DNA from: Mycobacterium paraterrae
GTDB lineage: Bacteria > Actinomycetota > Actinomycetes > Mycobacteriales > Mycobacteriaceae
DNA length: 64,000 bases
Assembly (NCBI RefSeq): GCF_022430545.2
Contig: NZ_CP092488.2
Span: 1,674,001-1,738,000 of the forward strand
Reading direction: 5' to 3'
The notes below the pieces were generated by a model. That model worked only from the letters and a program-made list of their open reading frames with translations. It searched no databases and was not told where the DNA came from. Below are positions 21,216 to 29,651 of this stretch, piece by piece (within the stretch, counting starts at the first letter, position 1; each line of letters opens with the position of its first letter). The position numbers were made by a program, and so were the translations under genes.

Positions 21216-21668
21216 ATGTCCGATCCACGTCCCCCGCGATACCTGAAGCCAATGAACAAGCTGATGATGGCGGTGCAGAAGCTGGGCATTCCGACCGGGC
21301 CCGCGATGGTGTTGACCGTGCCGGGCCGCAAGTCAGGGAAGCCGCGCAGTACACCGATGACCCCGTTCCAGCTCGACGGCGGCTTGTACGTGGTCGCCGG
21401 CTACCCCGGCGCGGACTGGGCGGCCAACGCCCGGGCCGCGGGCACCGGCACGCTGAGCCGCGGACGCCGGTCGCGGACCGTCCGGATTGTGGAACTCACT
21501 GCGGCGCAAGCCCGCCCAGTGCTCCGCGCATTCCCGGTCAAAGTCCCGGTCGGGGTCAGTTTCGCCAAGAGCTCGGGGATGGTTGTCGACGGCACTCCCG
21601 ACGAGTTCGAGGCCTTAGCCGGACGGCTCGCGGTCTTCCGCTTCGACGCGGTCAACGGTCAAAGCTGA
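21216..21668 (+). CDS. Deazaflavin (F420)-dependent nitroreductase family protein
   Basis: This 150-aa protein belongs to the Ddn/DUF385 family, a split beta-barrel fold. Diagnostic segments are MVLTVPGRKSGKPRSTPM (phosphate-binding loop for F420), GGLYVVAGYPGADWAANARAAG and the terminal domain. Members reduce quinones or nitro compounds using F420H2. AGGAGG precedes the ATG at 21216. It probably forms an operon with the NmrA-like gene. The stop overlaps the convergent eccA2 gene by ten bases. Confidence 0.85.
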   Translation: MSDPRPPRYLKPMNKLMMAVQKLGIPTGPAMVLTVPGRKSGKPRSTPMTPFQLDGGLYVVAGYPGADWAANARAAGTGTLSRGRRSRTVRIVELTAAQARPVLRAFPVKVPVGVSFAKSSGMVVDGTPDEFEALAGRLAVFRFDAVNGQS

Positions 21669-23506
21669 ATCGGCACGTGCTTTTCCGCGCAGGCATCGGT
21701 CACCGCGGCGACGATGTCCTGAGTGCGCAGCGTCTCGAGGTCCTCGACGGTTACCGAGCCTCTATCGGTACGATGCTGGGCTGCCACGCGCGAATCACGT
21801 AGGCGCTCAGCACGTTCGACGACGTTACGGGCGAAGCGGCCGTTCTGCATGACGTCGATCCCGTGTGTGCCGTCCGGCGCCAGGTAAGCCCGCAGCGTCT
21901 TGCAGGCCATGTTCAGCGCCTCGCGGGCGCCCGGCTCGATGACCGTGGCCCGCGGTTGGCCGTAGCGGACCGCGATCTCGACGAGCTCGTCGGGGGCGTA
22001 GGAGGCGAACCGTAGCTTGCGGTTGAACCGGCCAGCCAAACCCGGGTTCACCGTGAGGAATTCGTCGACTTCCTTCTCGTAACCCGCGCCGATGAAACAG
22101 AAGTCGAAGCGGTGGACCTCGAGTGCGACCAGCAGCTGGTTGACCGCTTCCATGCCGATCATGTCCGGCCGGCCGTCATGATGACGCTCGACCAGGCTAT
22201 AGAACTCGTCCATGAACAAGATGCGGCCCAGCGAACGCGCAATCAGCTCATTGGTTTTCGGGCCGGAGGCGCCAATGTGTTCGCCGCAGAAGTCGGCCCG
22301 CTTGACCTCGATGATCTCGGGGTGACGCACGATGCCCAGCCCGGCGTAGATCTTGCCCAACGCCTCGGCCGTCGTCGTCTTACCGGTACCGGGCGGCCCG
22401 ACCAACAACATATGGTTCGTTTGATTCGTGACCGGCAACCCGGCCGCCATCCGCAGCGCGCGAACCTCGATCTGGTCTTCCAGCTCGGCGACCGCCCGTT
22501 TGACTTCGCTGAGGCCTACCTGGTTGTTCAGCAGCGCGCGGCCCTCGTTCAGCAGCTCCTCGCGGCGCTCCTCATTCTCCTCGTTGCGACGGTCCGACTC
22601 CGAGCGTTCGGTGCTGACGTCCCATTTGTTGCTGCGGGTGTTGATCGTCTCCTCGTCGGTGATCACCAGTTGCAGCTGCGGGTCGGCCAGCGCGTCCTTG
22701 GCCGCCTCGATCAACGCGCCGTTGATCGTCGCTTTGGACAGCCAGATCTGAGCCTTGTCTTCCTCGTCGAGCTGTCGGTGCGCCATCCCCCGCACGTAGG
22801 CGAGATCAGCGGCGATCAAAGGGAATTCATTCGGGTCGATCGCCGTGACCGCGGTGTCGTTGAGCTGGTGGCGACGCGCCTCGACCACGCCGCCGGCCCG
22901 TAGGTCAACGCGGTCGGCCCAATCCAGCGCGACCCGCGCCTGACCGAGGTGCGCCGCCGCGTGGGCGGCCAGCGCGTTGGTGGCCGCCGTCACCGCAGAC
23001 ATGATGATCGCCTGCGGCGGCAGAACCGTCGCCGCCACCGAAATCACATCAGGCCAGCGCTGGGTGGCGAACATCAGGTAGGCCTTGACGTACTGCTGCC
23101 ACTGGTGGTTCTCCCAGGTGTCCAGCACGGCGGGGTCTTGCAGCAGCGCTTCGGCCTTTTCGTATTGACCGTCGTCGACCAACGCGCTGGCCAGAGCCAG
23201 GCCCGCATGGGAGGACTCCGTCACCGAGATCGACAGAAACGGCCCGGCCTTGATCGCGGCTGAGAGGCGGACTCCTAGTCGGTTGGTCTCCCGGTGCAGC
23301 CGCGCCCCGTACGCGTACAGCTGCTGCAGCGTTGACAGTTCCTCGTCGCCGGCGGCGATTCGGCCCAGCCAGGCATCGGCCATCGACTGATCGAACTCGG
23401 TGGCCTCGCGGAACCGCGCTAGCGCGGTCGACGGGTCGGTCTCGAACACCGCCATCGCCTGATCGAACCGCTTACGCGCGGCGGCCGTGTCAACGGCTGA
23501 AGTCAT
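21659..23506 (-). CDS. eccA2: EccA2-like type VII secretion AAA+ ATPase
   Basis: This is a 615-aa CbxX/CfqX-type AAA+ protein. The N-terminal half is a TPR-like helical domain. The ATPase domain begins near residue 340, with Walker A LVGPPGTGKTTTAEALG around 368, Walker B GRILFMDEFYSL around 430, and sensor segments further on. Length and neighbours (eccE, then mycP) match ESX-2 EccA2 (Rv3884c, 619 aa) better than EccA1 (573 aa). EccA proteins are cytosolic and handle substrates for ESX secretion. Only eccA, eccE and part of mycP remain here, so whether it still serves a secretion system is unclear. The start overlaps a MIRU-like repeat. Confidence 0.9.
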   Translation of the reverse strand: MTSAVDTAAARKRFDQAMAVFETDPSTALARFREATEFDQSMADAWLGRIAAGDEELSTLQQLYAYGARLHRETNRLGVRLSAAIKAGPFLSISVTESSHAGLALASALVDDGQYEKAEALLQDPAVLDTWENHQWQQYVKAYLMFATQRWPDVISVAATVLPPQAIIMSAVTAATNALAAHAAAHLGQARVALDWADRVDLRAGGVVEARRHQLNDTAVTAIDPNEFPLIAADLAYVRGMAHRQLDEEDKAQIWLSKATINGALIEAAKDALADPQLQLVITDEETINTRSNKWDVSTERSESDRRNEENEERREELLNEGRALLNNQVGLSEVKRAVAELEDQIEVRALRMAAGLPVTNQTNHMLLVGPPGTGKTTTAEALGKIYAGLGIVRHPEIIEVKRADFCGEHIGASGPKTNELIARSLGRILFMDEFYSLVERHHDGRPDMIGMEAVNQLLVALEVHRFDFCFIGAGYEKEVDEFLTVNPGLAGRFNRKLRFASYAPDELVEIAVRYGQPRATVIEPGAREALNMACKTLRAYLAPDGTHGIDVMQNGRFARNVVERAERLRDSRVAAQHRTDRGSVTVEDLETLRTQDIVAAVTDACAEKHVPIQL

Positions 23507-23638
23507 GCGCCGCTCCTCCTCATCGCTGCGCTCTGCATCGTCGCCGGCGGAGTCATGCGCCGCTCCTCCTCATAGGCGCCGCTTATGCGGCGCGCAGTCG
23601 GGTCGCCGGCTCGAAGTCATGCGCCGCTCCTTTAATCC
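23501..23638. repeat. MIRU-like tandem repeat at the eccE2/eccA2 junction
   Basis: AGTCATGCGCCGCTCCT begins three successive units at 23501, 23551 and 23615 (50 bp, 64 bp and a 24-bp partial). Read on the minus strand each unit supplies GGAG-GCGGCGC-ATGACT, which is a ribosome binding site plus start codon. Mini-frames of about 16 codons therefore end by ATGA-type overlap at the next unit and finally at eccA2. The ATGCAGAGCGCAGCGATGA core and these overlapping mini-ORFs are, as I recall them, hallmarks of mycobacterial interspersed repetitive units. Confidence 0.8.
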
Positions 23639-25164
23639 ACCGATTCGAGCTCAGAGCTTCCGATGTTCGTCGGTTCCAAGGATATGTAACGATTCTCGGC
23701 CCGGAACAGCTCGACCTCAACCGTATGCAGATGCCCGGCAGCCGTCACGTCGATAGTGGCTGGGCCGATCTGGGTGATGACGACGTCGGCGGATCCTCGA
23801 TACGGCGTGCCGGGTTCTCCGATCGAGATCAGCGTGTTCGGCCTCGGCGCCGGGGTCACTGTTCCGTCGACCACGCTGACCGTCGTGCCGGCTATCGGCC
23901 GGACTTGGGTTCCGACGGCGATCTCGGGCATCCGCACACTCGCCCACCGCTGCAGGTCGCGAGTGTGCACGGTGATGCGTTCGCCCGCGCCCGCCAATCG
24001 CACCACGATGCGTTTGGCCAGCGCGTCCTGCGCGGCGATGTGCACCCGACTGAATTCGCCCGGGTCGTCGAGCGGAAGCATCAACCGATTACCGGCGTCG
24101 ACCTTGCCCAGCAGCACACCCGACGGCCCGATCGGAATGACCAGAGGCCGGTTCAGCACGCCTCGGCGAACGCCCCGCAATTGGGGCAGCGGACCACAGA
24201 GGTTGGCGGCGATCGCGCGGGCTTGCTCCCCCGGCAACACCCGGAACATGACGCTGGGAGGGGCCGTCGGCGGCTGGGCGCTGCGCACGGTCACCGTGGC
24301 GGTCATGCTGCCGTCACCGAAAATGGTGATGTTCTGGATGATGCCGTCTTCTCGGAGCGCCCAAGCGTGGGCCAGGTTCTCGGCGTTGATGTCCTGCGGC
24401 CGGTACCAATAAGTGGTCAGCCAGCCGCCCTCGCCGCGGGTCGTCCGCCAGCGTTGGTGGTGCGCGTTGAGTGCGGAGTTGCCCAGTCGCCGCTCCAGCT
24501 CGACGATGTCGGTGGCGGTGGCGACCTTGGCTCGAAGGCCCTGCTGCCGCAACGCCGCCGCGATGCGCTGAGCCGCGGCGAGTGTTGCCGTGCCGATCGA
24601 GGTCCGCCATTGCAGCGCTTCGGCGTTGGGCAGCGCGCTGATTCGGACGATCAACCATGTCTCGCGCTGTCCGGCATACGGTGGGGTGCCGATCAAGGTG
24701 TCGTAGACGCGGGGGTAATCGCCGGTGCTTCGCCGCCGCGAGCCGACGCTGACCACGCTGAGCGAGTCGATCGCCAGCCCGAGGCTCTGCTGCAACAGCG
24801 GACGAAGTTCGGCGACGTCGATCGTGTTCGCGGTGTAGGTCGCGGTCGATCCGGTGAAAAGCGTGGGCTCGTGGGCTTTGCCCAGCAGTTGAACGGCGAC
24901 CACCGCCACGCCGTCCTGGTAGCGCACCCCACCGCCGGAACGGTCGTTGGCGACGGTGATCGGTTCGTCCAGGGTGATCGCGCGACCACGCTGGCGTAGC
25001 AAGATCAGCCAGGACCACAGCTGATGACGGCGCCACGGGATGACTCCGACGAGGATGCCCAGCGTCAAACCCGCTGCGGCGCCGGGGTATCCGCCGACGA
25101 TCCAACCGAGTAGACCGGCCAGCAGGACGCCGACGATCACGAACAGCTTCGTCGTCGCGGTCAT
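23632..25164 (-). CDS. eccE2: EccE2-like type VII secretion membrane component
   Basis: This 510-aa protein has two N-terminal transmembrane helices (LFVIVGVLLAGLLGWIVGGY and AAAGLTLGILVGVIPW) and a large C-terminal domain. That is the EccE layout; H37Rv EccE2 is about 537 aa. Conserved-looking segments include DRSGGGVRYQDGVAVVAVQLLG and YWYRPQDINAENLAHAWALRED. EccE stabilises the ESX membrane complex at its periphery. Its start overlaps the end of the mycP2 remnant (ATGA) and its stop lies in the repeat before eccA2, so the order mycP-eccE-eccA matches ESX-2. With eccB, eccC and eccD absent from the window its role is doubtful. Confidence 0.85.
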   Translation of the reverse strand: MTATTKLFVIVGVLLAGLLGWIVGGYPGAAAGLTLGILVGVIPWRRHQLWSWLILLRQRGRAITLDEPITVANDRSGGGVRYQDGVAVVAVQLLGKAHEPTLFTGSTATYTANTIDVAELRPLLQQSLGLAIDSLSVVSVGSRRRSTGDYPRVYDTLIGTPPYAGQRETWLIVRISALPNAEALQWRTSIGTATLAAAQRIAAALRQQGLRAKVATATDIVELERRLGNSALNAHHQRWRTTRGEGGWLTTYWYRPQDINAENLAHAWALREDGIIQNITIFGDGSMTATVTVRSAQPPTAPPSVMFRVLPGEQARAIAANLCGPLPQLRGVRRGVLNRPLVIPIGPSGVLLGKVDAGNRLMLPLDDPGEFSRVHIAAQDALAKRIVVRLAGAGERITVHTRDLQRWASVRMPEIAVGTQVRPIAGTTVSVVDGTVTPAPRPNTLISIGEPGTPYRGSADVVITQIGPATIDVTAAGHLHTVEVELFRAENRYISLEPTNIGSSELESVD

Positions 25165-25712
25165 CGCTCTCGCCGCGCCCGAGAAATCAGCGACGCGAGG
25201 ACGATCGCCACCACGACGACTCCGGCGAAGCCCAACGCGACGTTGCGGGCCCGGTGGTCCGGAGGGGGAGGCGGCGCGGCCGGGATGATCAGCCGGCTGT
25301 GCGCGCCCGGCGCGAGCCGATCGCCGGGCGGGACGTCAAAAGTCAACGCGGCCACCGGATCCACCACGCCGTAACCCACCTGGTTGTCGACACCCCGCGG
25401 CGGATTGTGCGACGTCTGCAGGATCCGGTTGACCACCTGGTGGGCTGTCAGCGCCGGGTACTTGGCCCGTACCAGCGCGGCAACACCGCTGACGTAAGCC
25501 GCCGAGAAACTCGTTCCCCAAAACGGAATGTCTGGGCTGGCGTGAAGCTGCCCGGCGGCCAATACCGCAAACGCGAACAGCTGGCTGAGGCGCACGCCAT
25601 CCTGCGCAGGATCGCCGCCGGTGAGATCAATTCGCGGCAACTGCCCGACAACGCCGCCCTGCTGGCTCGCCGCGAGAACGATGCAACACCGATCACTGCG
25701 ACGGTATTTCAC
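25161..25712 (-). pseudogene. mycP2: Truncated mycosin (MycP2-like serine protease remnant)
   Basis: Only the C-terminal third of a mycosin is left. The catalytic-Ser motif FWGTSFSAAYVSGVAALVRAKYP is present, followed by GVDNQVGYGVVDPVAALTFDVP, a Pro-rich linker and the C-terminal anchor helix VALGFAGVVVVAIVLASLI. The Asp and His regions and the signal peptide of a normal protein of about 500 residues are missing. The part before GTSFS aligns poorly and looks shortened. No good start codon or ribosome site is visible; about 60 bp further out the sequence turns into the promoter region of a dehydrogenase gene. It cannot encode an active protease. Confidence 0.85.
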
Positions 25713-25826
25713 CTGCCCGTCCGCGACATCGGGCCTCGTTCCGCCGCGTGAACAGTTGTTTACACAGCGTGATTGAATCCGTCGACACGGGGTAATAGAG
25801 GGTCAATCGACTGGGAGGGCTTCTCC

Positions 25827-27209
25827 ATGACCTTCGACTTGACCCCTACCGGCGCGCAGCACGACCTGGCGCGACGTGCTCACGAATTCGCGGAGAACGT
25901 GATCCGTCCCGTCGCTCTGGAATACGACCAGAAGCAAGAGTTTCCGTGGCCGGTGCTCGAAGAGGCCGCCCAAGCCGGCTTCTACAGTCCGCTGTTTTAC
26001 CGCGACCTGATCGGCGATCCGAGCGGGTTGTCGCTGCCGATGTTCATGGAGGAGCTGTTCTGGGGTTGCGCGGGAATCGGCTTGGCCATCGTCATGCCGG
26101 CCCTGGCGCTGTCGGCCATTGGACAGGCTGCCTCTCCCGAGCAGATGCTGGAGTGGGCGCCGCAGTGTTTCGGCACACCTGGTGACCTCAAACTCGCCGC
26201 GCTGGCGATTTCGGAACCGGAGGGCGGCAGCGATGTCCGCAATCTGCGCACGACAGCGAAGCGAGACGGCGACGACTGGATACTCGACGGCCACAAGATG
26301 TGGATCGGCAACGGCGGCATCGCTGACGTGCATGTGGTCAACGCCGTCGTCGACCAAGAGCTCGGCCACCGCGGTCAGGCCCTGTTCATCGTCCAGGGCG
26401 GCACACCGGGACTCGAACTGGTGCGCAAGCTCGACAAGCTGGGCTGCCGCGCCTCACACACCGCCGAGTTGAAATTCAACAGCGTGCGTATCCCGGGAGC
26501 AAACTTGCTCGGCGGCGAAGAGAAGCTCGAGCACAAGCTCGCTAAGGCTCGCGAAGTGGTCGCCGGCGGAAAGCGCTCCGGCTCAGCGACATTGGGGACC
26601 TTCGAGCAGACCCGGCCGATGGTCGCCGCGCAAGCCATCGGAATCGCGCGGGCGGCACTGGAATACGCCACCACCTACGCCACCCAACGCGAAGCCTTCG
26701 GCGGTCCCATCATGGACAACCAGGGCATCGCGTTCCCCCTCGCCGAGATCGCCACCCAGATCGACGCCGCACGCCTGCTGACCTGGCGGGCGTCGTGGAT
26801 GGCAGCTCAGGGCATTGCGTTCGAGCGCGGCGAGGGCTCGATGTCGAAGATGGCCGCCAGCGAGGTCGCGGTCCGGGCAACCGAGCGAGCCATCCAGACG
26901 CTCGGCGGCTGGGGTTACATCACCGACCACCCGGTCGAAAAATGGTATCGAGATGCCAAGCTGTACACCATCTTCGAGGGCACCAGCGAAATCCAGCGGA
27001 TCGTCATCTCCACCGCACTCGGCGCCTCGGAGGGTGCGCCGCCGCTGCACGTCGAACTCGAGCCATCCGGTGGACCACTGAATCGGGTGTTCGGCCGCGG
27101 CACACCTCTGCGGGGCCGGGTGGCCGACGCAGCGCTGTCCGCCAAGGACCGCGTCCCCGGCCCCGTGATGCGGCTGGCCATGCAAGTCATCAGACCACCA
27201 AGGAAGTGA
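25827..27209 (+). CDS. Acyl-CoA dehydrogenase family protein
   Basis: This is a 460-aa acyl-CoA dehydrogenase. The FAD-binding segments AALAISEPEGGSDVRNLRTTA and GHKMWIGNGG, the RAAL...YATQREAFGGPI region and the C-terminal IQTLGGWGYITDHPVEKWYRDAK and IFEGTSEIQR motifs are present. Glu in IFEGTSEI is the position of the catalytic base in many members. A C-terminal tail of about 45 residues follows the usual end. The substrate is not predictable. The ATG at 25827 follows GGGAGGG. A small GNAT gene follows after six bases. Confidence 0.9.
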   Translation: MTFDLTPTGAQHDLARRAHEFAENVIRPVALEYDQKQEFPWPVLEEAAQAGFYSPLFYRDLIGDPSGLSLPMFMEELFWGCAGIGLAIVMPALALSAIGQAASPEQMLEWAPQCFGTPGDLKLAALAISEPEGGSDVRNLRTTAKRDGDDWILDGHKMWIGNGGIADVHVVNAVVDQELGHRGQALFIVQGGTPGLELVRKLDKLGCRASHTAELKFNSVRIPGANLLGGEEKLEHKLAKAREVVAGGKRSGSATLGTFEQTRPMVAAQAIGIARAALEYATTYATQREAFGGPIMDNQGIAFPLAEIATQIDAARLLTWRASWMAAQGIAFERGEGSMSKMAASEVAVRATERAIQTLGGWGYITDHPVEKWYRDAKLYTIFEGTSEIQRIVISTALGASEGAPPLHVELEPSGGPLNRVFGRGTPLRGRVADAALSAKDRVPGPVMRLAMQVIRPPRK

Positions 27210-27215
27210 AGCGCC

Positions 27216-27548
27216 ATGCCTACCGATAAAACCGGTGCCGAAGCCACCGTCACCCCGGCCGACGGCAAATACACCGTCGCCGTCGACGGTCAGACCGTCG
27301 GGCTCACCGCCTTCGCCGACCGCAACGGCCAGCGCGTCTTCTACCACACCGAAGTCGACCCGCAGTACGGCGGACGCGGCCTTGCCACCATCGTGATCGG
27401 CGAGGCACTCAAGGCGACCCGCGCCGACGGCAAACGCATCGTCCCCGTCTGCCCGACCGTTGCCGACTACGTCAAGAAGCATCCCGAGTTCGCCGAAATC
27501 ACCGACAAGCCGACTCCCGACATACTGCGCTGGGTCGAAACGGTATAG
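27216..27548 (+). CDS. Small GNAT acetyltransferase (YjdJ/Acetyltransf_CG type)
   Basis: This 110-aa protein carries the short GNAT fold seen in YjdJ-like proteins: VGLTAFADRNGQRVFYHTEVDPQYGGRGLATIVIGEAL, where the QYGGRGLA loop binds acetyl-CoA, and KRIVPVCPTVADYVKKHPEF at the C-terminus with a conserved Cys. The target is unknown. It follows the acyl-CoA dehydrogenase gene by six bases and is probably co-transcribed with it. Its stop lies next to the convergent oxidoreductase gene. Confidence 0.85.
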   Translation: MPTDKTGAEATVTPADGKYTVAVDGQTVGLTAFADRNGQRVFYHTEVDPQYGGRGLATIVIGEALKATRADGKRIVPVCPTVADYVKKHPEFAEITDKPTPDILRWVETV

Positions 27549-27549
27549 A

Positions 27550-28431
27550 TCAGTTCTGCCGGCCGGACAGCTCGTCGACGAATCTGTCGATGAAGGCATC
27601 GACCGGACCCGTATTCGCCTGGCGAATAACGAATTTCGTGAGTCCGGCGTCGACGTAGCCGTCGAGCTGGCGGTGCAACTCCTCCCAGTTGGCGGCGACC
27701 AAGTCAGCGGGATCGACGTCGGGGCGGCGGTGCCTCACGGCGGCGAGCAACTCCGGCGGTAGTTCGCCATCCGCGACCGCCAGCGATATCCCGTAGTGGT
27801 CGGGCTCGATCTGGCGGCCCGCCTCCGCGGCGGCACGCTCGATCGCCTCGCGGCCCGCACGCGCTTCGTCCGGGGTGAGGAAGCTGCCCAGCCAGCCGTC
27901 GGCCAGCGTTCCAATTCGCCGGAACGCCGCGGGTGCCGAGCCGCCCAGCCAGATGTCCAGCGGGGGATCGGGCCGCGGCGCGACTGCGGCCGCCGTCACC
28001 GAGAAGAATTGTCCGTCGAAGCTGGCCGAATCCTGGACCAGCGCCGCACGCAAAACTCGCAGCGACTCGTCGAACACCGCCCCGCGCGTACCGCCGGGAA
28101 TGGTGAACACTTCGCGTTCGGCCGGAATGGCCGACTGCAGACCGAACACCGGCAGGACCCGCTTGGGTGCCAGCGCGGCCAGCGAGGCCAGCTGCTTGGC
28201 GACCAATACCGGGTGCCGGCCCGGCAGCACGGCGACCGAGGTACCGACCTTCAGGCGCTCGGTGCGCGACAGTGCATAGGCCATCCCGACGGTCGGGTCG
28301 ACGGCGGGGGAGTAGACCAACTCCGAGAACCAGAGTGAATCGAGCCCGCTGGATTCCAGGTGGTCGACGATGGGGCCGAGCTGATCGACGGGTGCGTTGA
28401 CACCGAGGCTTATCCCGAAGCGAACCTTCAT
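27550..28431 (-). CDS. LLM-class F420-dependent oxidoreductase
   Basis: This is a 293-aa luciferase-like protein. N-terminal MKVRFGISLGVNAPVDQLG is followed by LESSGLDSLWFSELV, RTERLKVGTSVAVLPGRHP, VLVAKQLASLAALAPKRVLPVFG and PPLDIWLGGSAPAAFRRIG, the usual order for F420-dependent mycobacterial LLM proteins. Substrate unknown. It is the second LLM gene in the window but is not close to the one at 9.6 kb in sequence. It is convergent with the GNAT gene and lies 83 bp downstream of the SDR gene on the same strand. Confidence 0.88.
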   Translation of the reverse strand: MKVRFGISLGVNAPVDQLGPIVDHLESSGLDSLWFSELVYSPAVDPTVGMAYALSRTERLKVGTSVAVLPGRHPVLVAKQLASLAALAPKRVLPVFGLQSAIPAEREVFTIPGGTRGAVFDESLRVLRAALVQDSASFDGQFFSVTAAAVAPRPDPPLDIWLGGSAPAAFRRIGTLADGWLGSFLTPDEARAGREAIERAAAEAGRQIEPDHYGISLAVADGELPPELLAAVRHRRPDVDPADLVAANWEELHRQLDGYVDAGLTKFVIRQANTGPVDAFIDRFVDELSGRQN

Positions 28432-28514
28432 GCTTCATGCCAACACGCAGCACGCGCCTTTTGTGCCGTGGCTCGCTTATCGGTACCGAACTCCGTCGGC
28501 TCGGCGTCAACATG

Positions 28515-29354
28515 TCAGGTGGGGAAATCCGCGCTGCGCGACAACTTTTCGTTCATCCGGATGTCGGCCAGGATCTGCTCGAGACTGTCGATCACGGCGT
28601 CGTACCCGCTGTTGCCCAGGACCAGCCGGCGCGGCGGTGGATCTTGGGCCATCGCCGCAATCACCGCACGGGCACCGCGGCGCGGATCGCCGGGTTGCAC
28701 ACCGTCCATCTCAACGAAGGCGGTGCGCACCTGCTCCAGCATGCCGTGATACTCCGGAATTGCCTCTGCGACGGGCTCGTTGGAGAAGCCGGCGTAGGCA
28801 TTCGTCCGAAACGCTCCCGGTTCGACCGCCAACACCGAGATGCCCTGTGCGGCGACCTCGTCGCGCAGCGCATCGGTCATGGCTTCGATGGCGAACTTGG
28901 TCGCGCTGTAGTAGCCGAATCCGACTGCCGACACGAGCCCGGCAACCGAGGACACGTTGACGATCCACCCGTTCCCCCGGGCGCGCATTCCAGGCAGAAC
29001 CGCGCGCGTCACGGATAGCACCGCGAAGAAATTCAGCTCGAACATCGCCCGCAACGCGGACTCGTCCATCCCCTCGATGGATCCGTACCAACCGCGGCCG
29101 GCATTGTTGACCAGGACGTCGATACCGCCGAAGTGCTCCTCGGCTGCTTGCACCGCACACCGCACCTGCGCCGCATCGGTCAGTTCCAGCGGCACGACAA
29201 GAACGCGGTCGCTGTAACGCACGGCCCAGGTCGTCAGCTCCTGCGGACGCCGTGACGTAAGCACCACGCGATCCCCCGCCTCCAGCGCCGCTTCGGCGAA
29301 GGCCACCCCGAACCCGCCGGGCGTGCCTCCGGTGATGAACCATCTTCTGCTCAT
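28515..29354 (-). CDS. Short-chain dehydrogenase/reductase (MerR target)
   Basis: This is a 279-aa classical SDR. The cofactor motif is slightly unusual (WFITGGTPGGFGVAFAEAAL, residues 5-24), with an acidic/neutral strand 2 end and RR suggesting NADP(H). NNAGRGWYG, the catalytic Ser in NVSSVAGL, and Tyr-Lys in GYYSATKFAIEAM are all present. The substrate is unknown; members of this kind reduce ketones or sterols. The ATG at 29354 removes an unconserved upstream extension. A MerR-type promoter points into the gene from 29474-29504, and the divergent merR gene has an almost identical promoter, so both are likely under one regulator. Confidence 0.88.
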   Translation of the reverse strand: MSRRWFITGGTPGGFGVAFAEAALEAGDRVVLTSRRPQELTTWAVRYSDRVLVVPLELTDAAQVRCAVQAAEEHFGGIDVLVNNAGRGWYGSIEGMDESALRAMFELNFFAVLSVTRAVLPGMRARGNGWIVNVSSVAGLVSAVGFGYYSATKFAIEAMTDALRDEVAAQGISVLAVEPGAFRTNAYAGFSNEPVAEAIPEYHGMLEQVRTAFVEMDGVQPGDPRRGARAVIAAMAQDPPPRRLVLGNSGYDAVIDSLEQILADIRMNEKLSRSADFPT

Positions 29355-29473
29355 GGTTCGATCACCAACCGGCTGATCGACGCGAGCGTGAAGCGGAAGT
29401 GCAGGTCGAGAGTGGTCATGGACGTCTTTAGGGGGTCGGGGAGTGCATCCCATTCGGTGGTGGTCACGACCCC

Positions 29474-29504
29474 ACCGTGGAACTTCCCCTAAGGGGAAAG
29501 TCAA
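29474..29504 (-). promoter_or_regulatory. MerR-type operator/promoter for the SDR gene
   Basis: On the minus strand TTGACT (29504-29499) is followed by a 19-bp spacer holding the dyad TTCCCC-TTA-GGGGAA. A 19-bp spacer with a central dyad is characteristic of MerR-activated promoters. The downstream hexamer CACGGT is a weak -10. The partner site at 29573-29603 has the same design on the opposite strand. Confidence 0.75.
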
Positions 29505-29572
29505 GGTGGCGCAGGAAATTTTTGCCGTGCAGCCCGCCAGCTGAGGCCGCGGCACTCACGGAGGCCGCGATG

Positions 29573-29603
29573 TTGACCTTGCCCATAGGGGAAGCTGCAC
29601 CAT
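29573..29603 (+). promoter_or_regulatory. MerR-type operator/promoter for merR
   Basis: TTGACC (29573-29578), a 19-bp spacer with the dyad TTGCCC-ATA-GGGGAA, and CACCAT as the -10 position. It is nearly the same as the site at 29474-29504 but faces right, toward the MerR gene 49 bp further on, which suggests autoregulation. Confidence 0.75.
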
Positions 29604-29651
29604 GGCCTCAGCAGCCGATAATGCGGGCGGCGGCAGGTGAAGGAGGACGCC

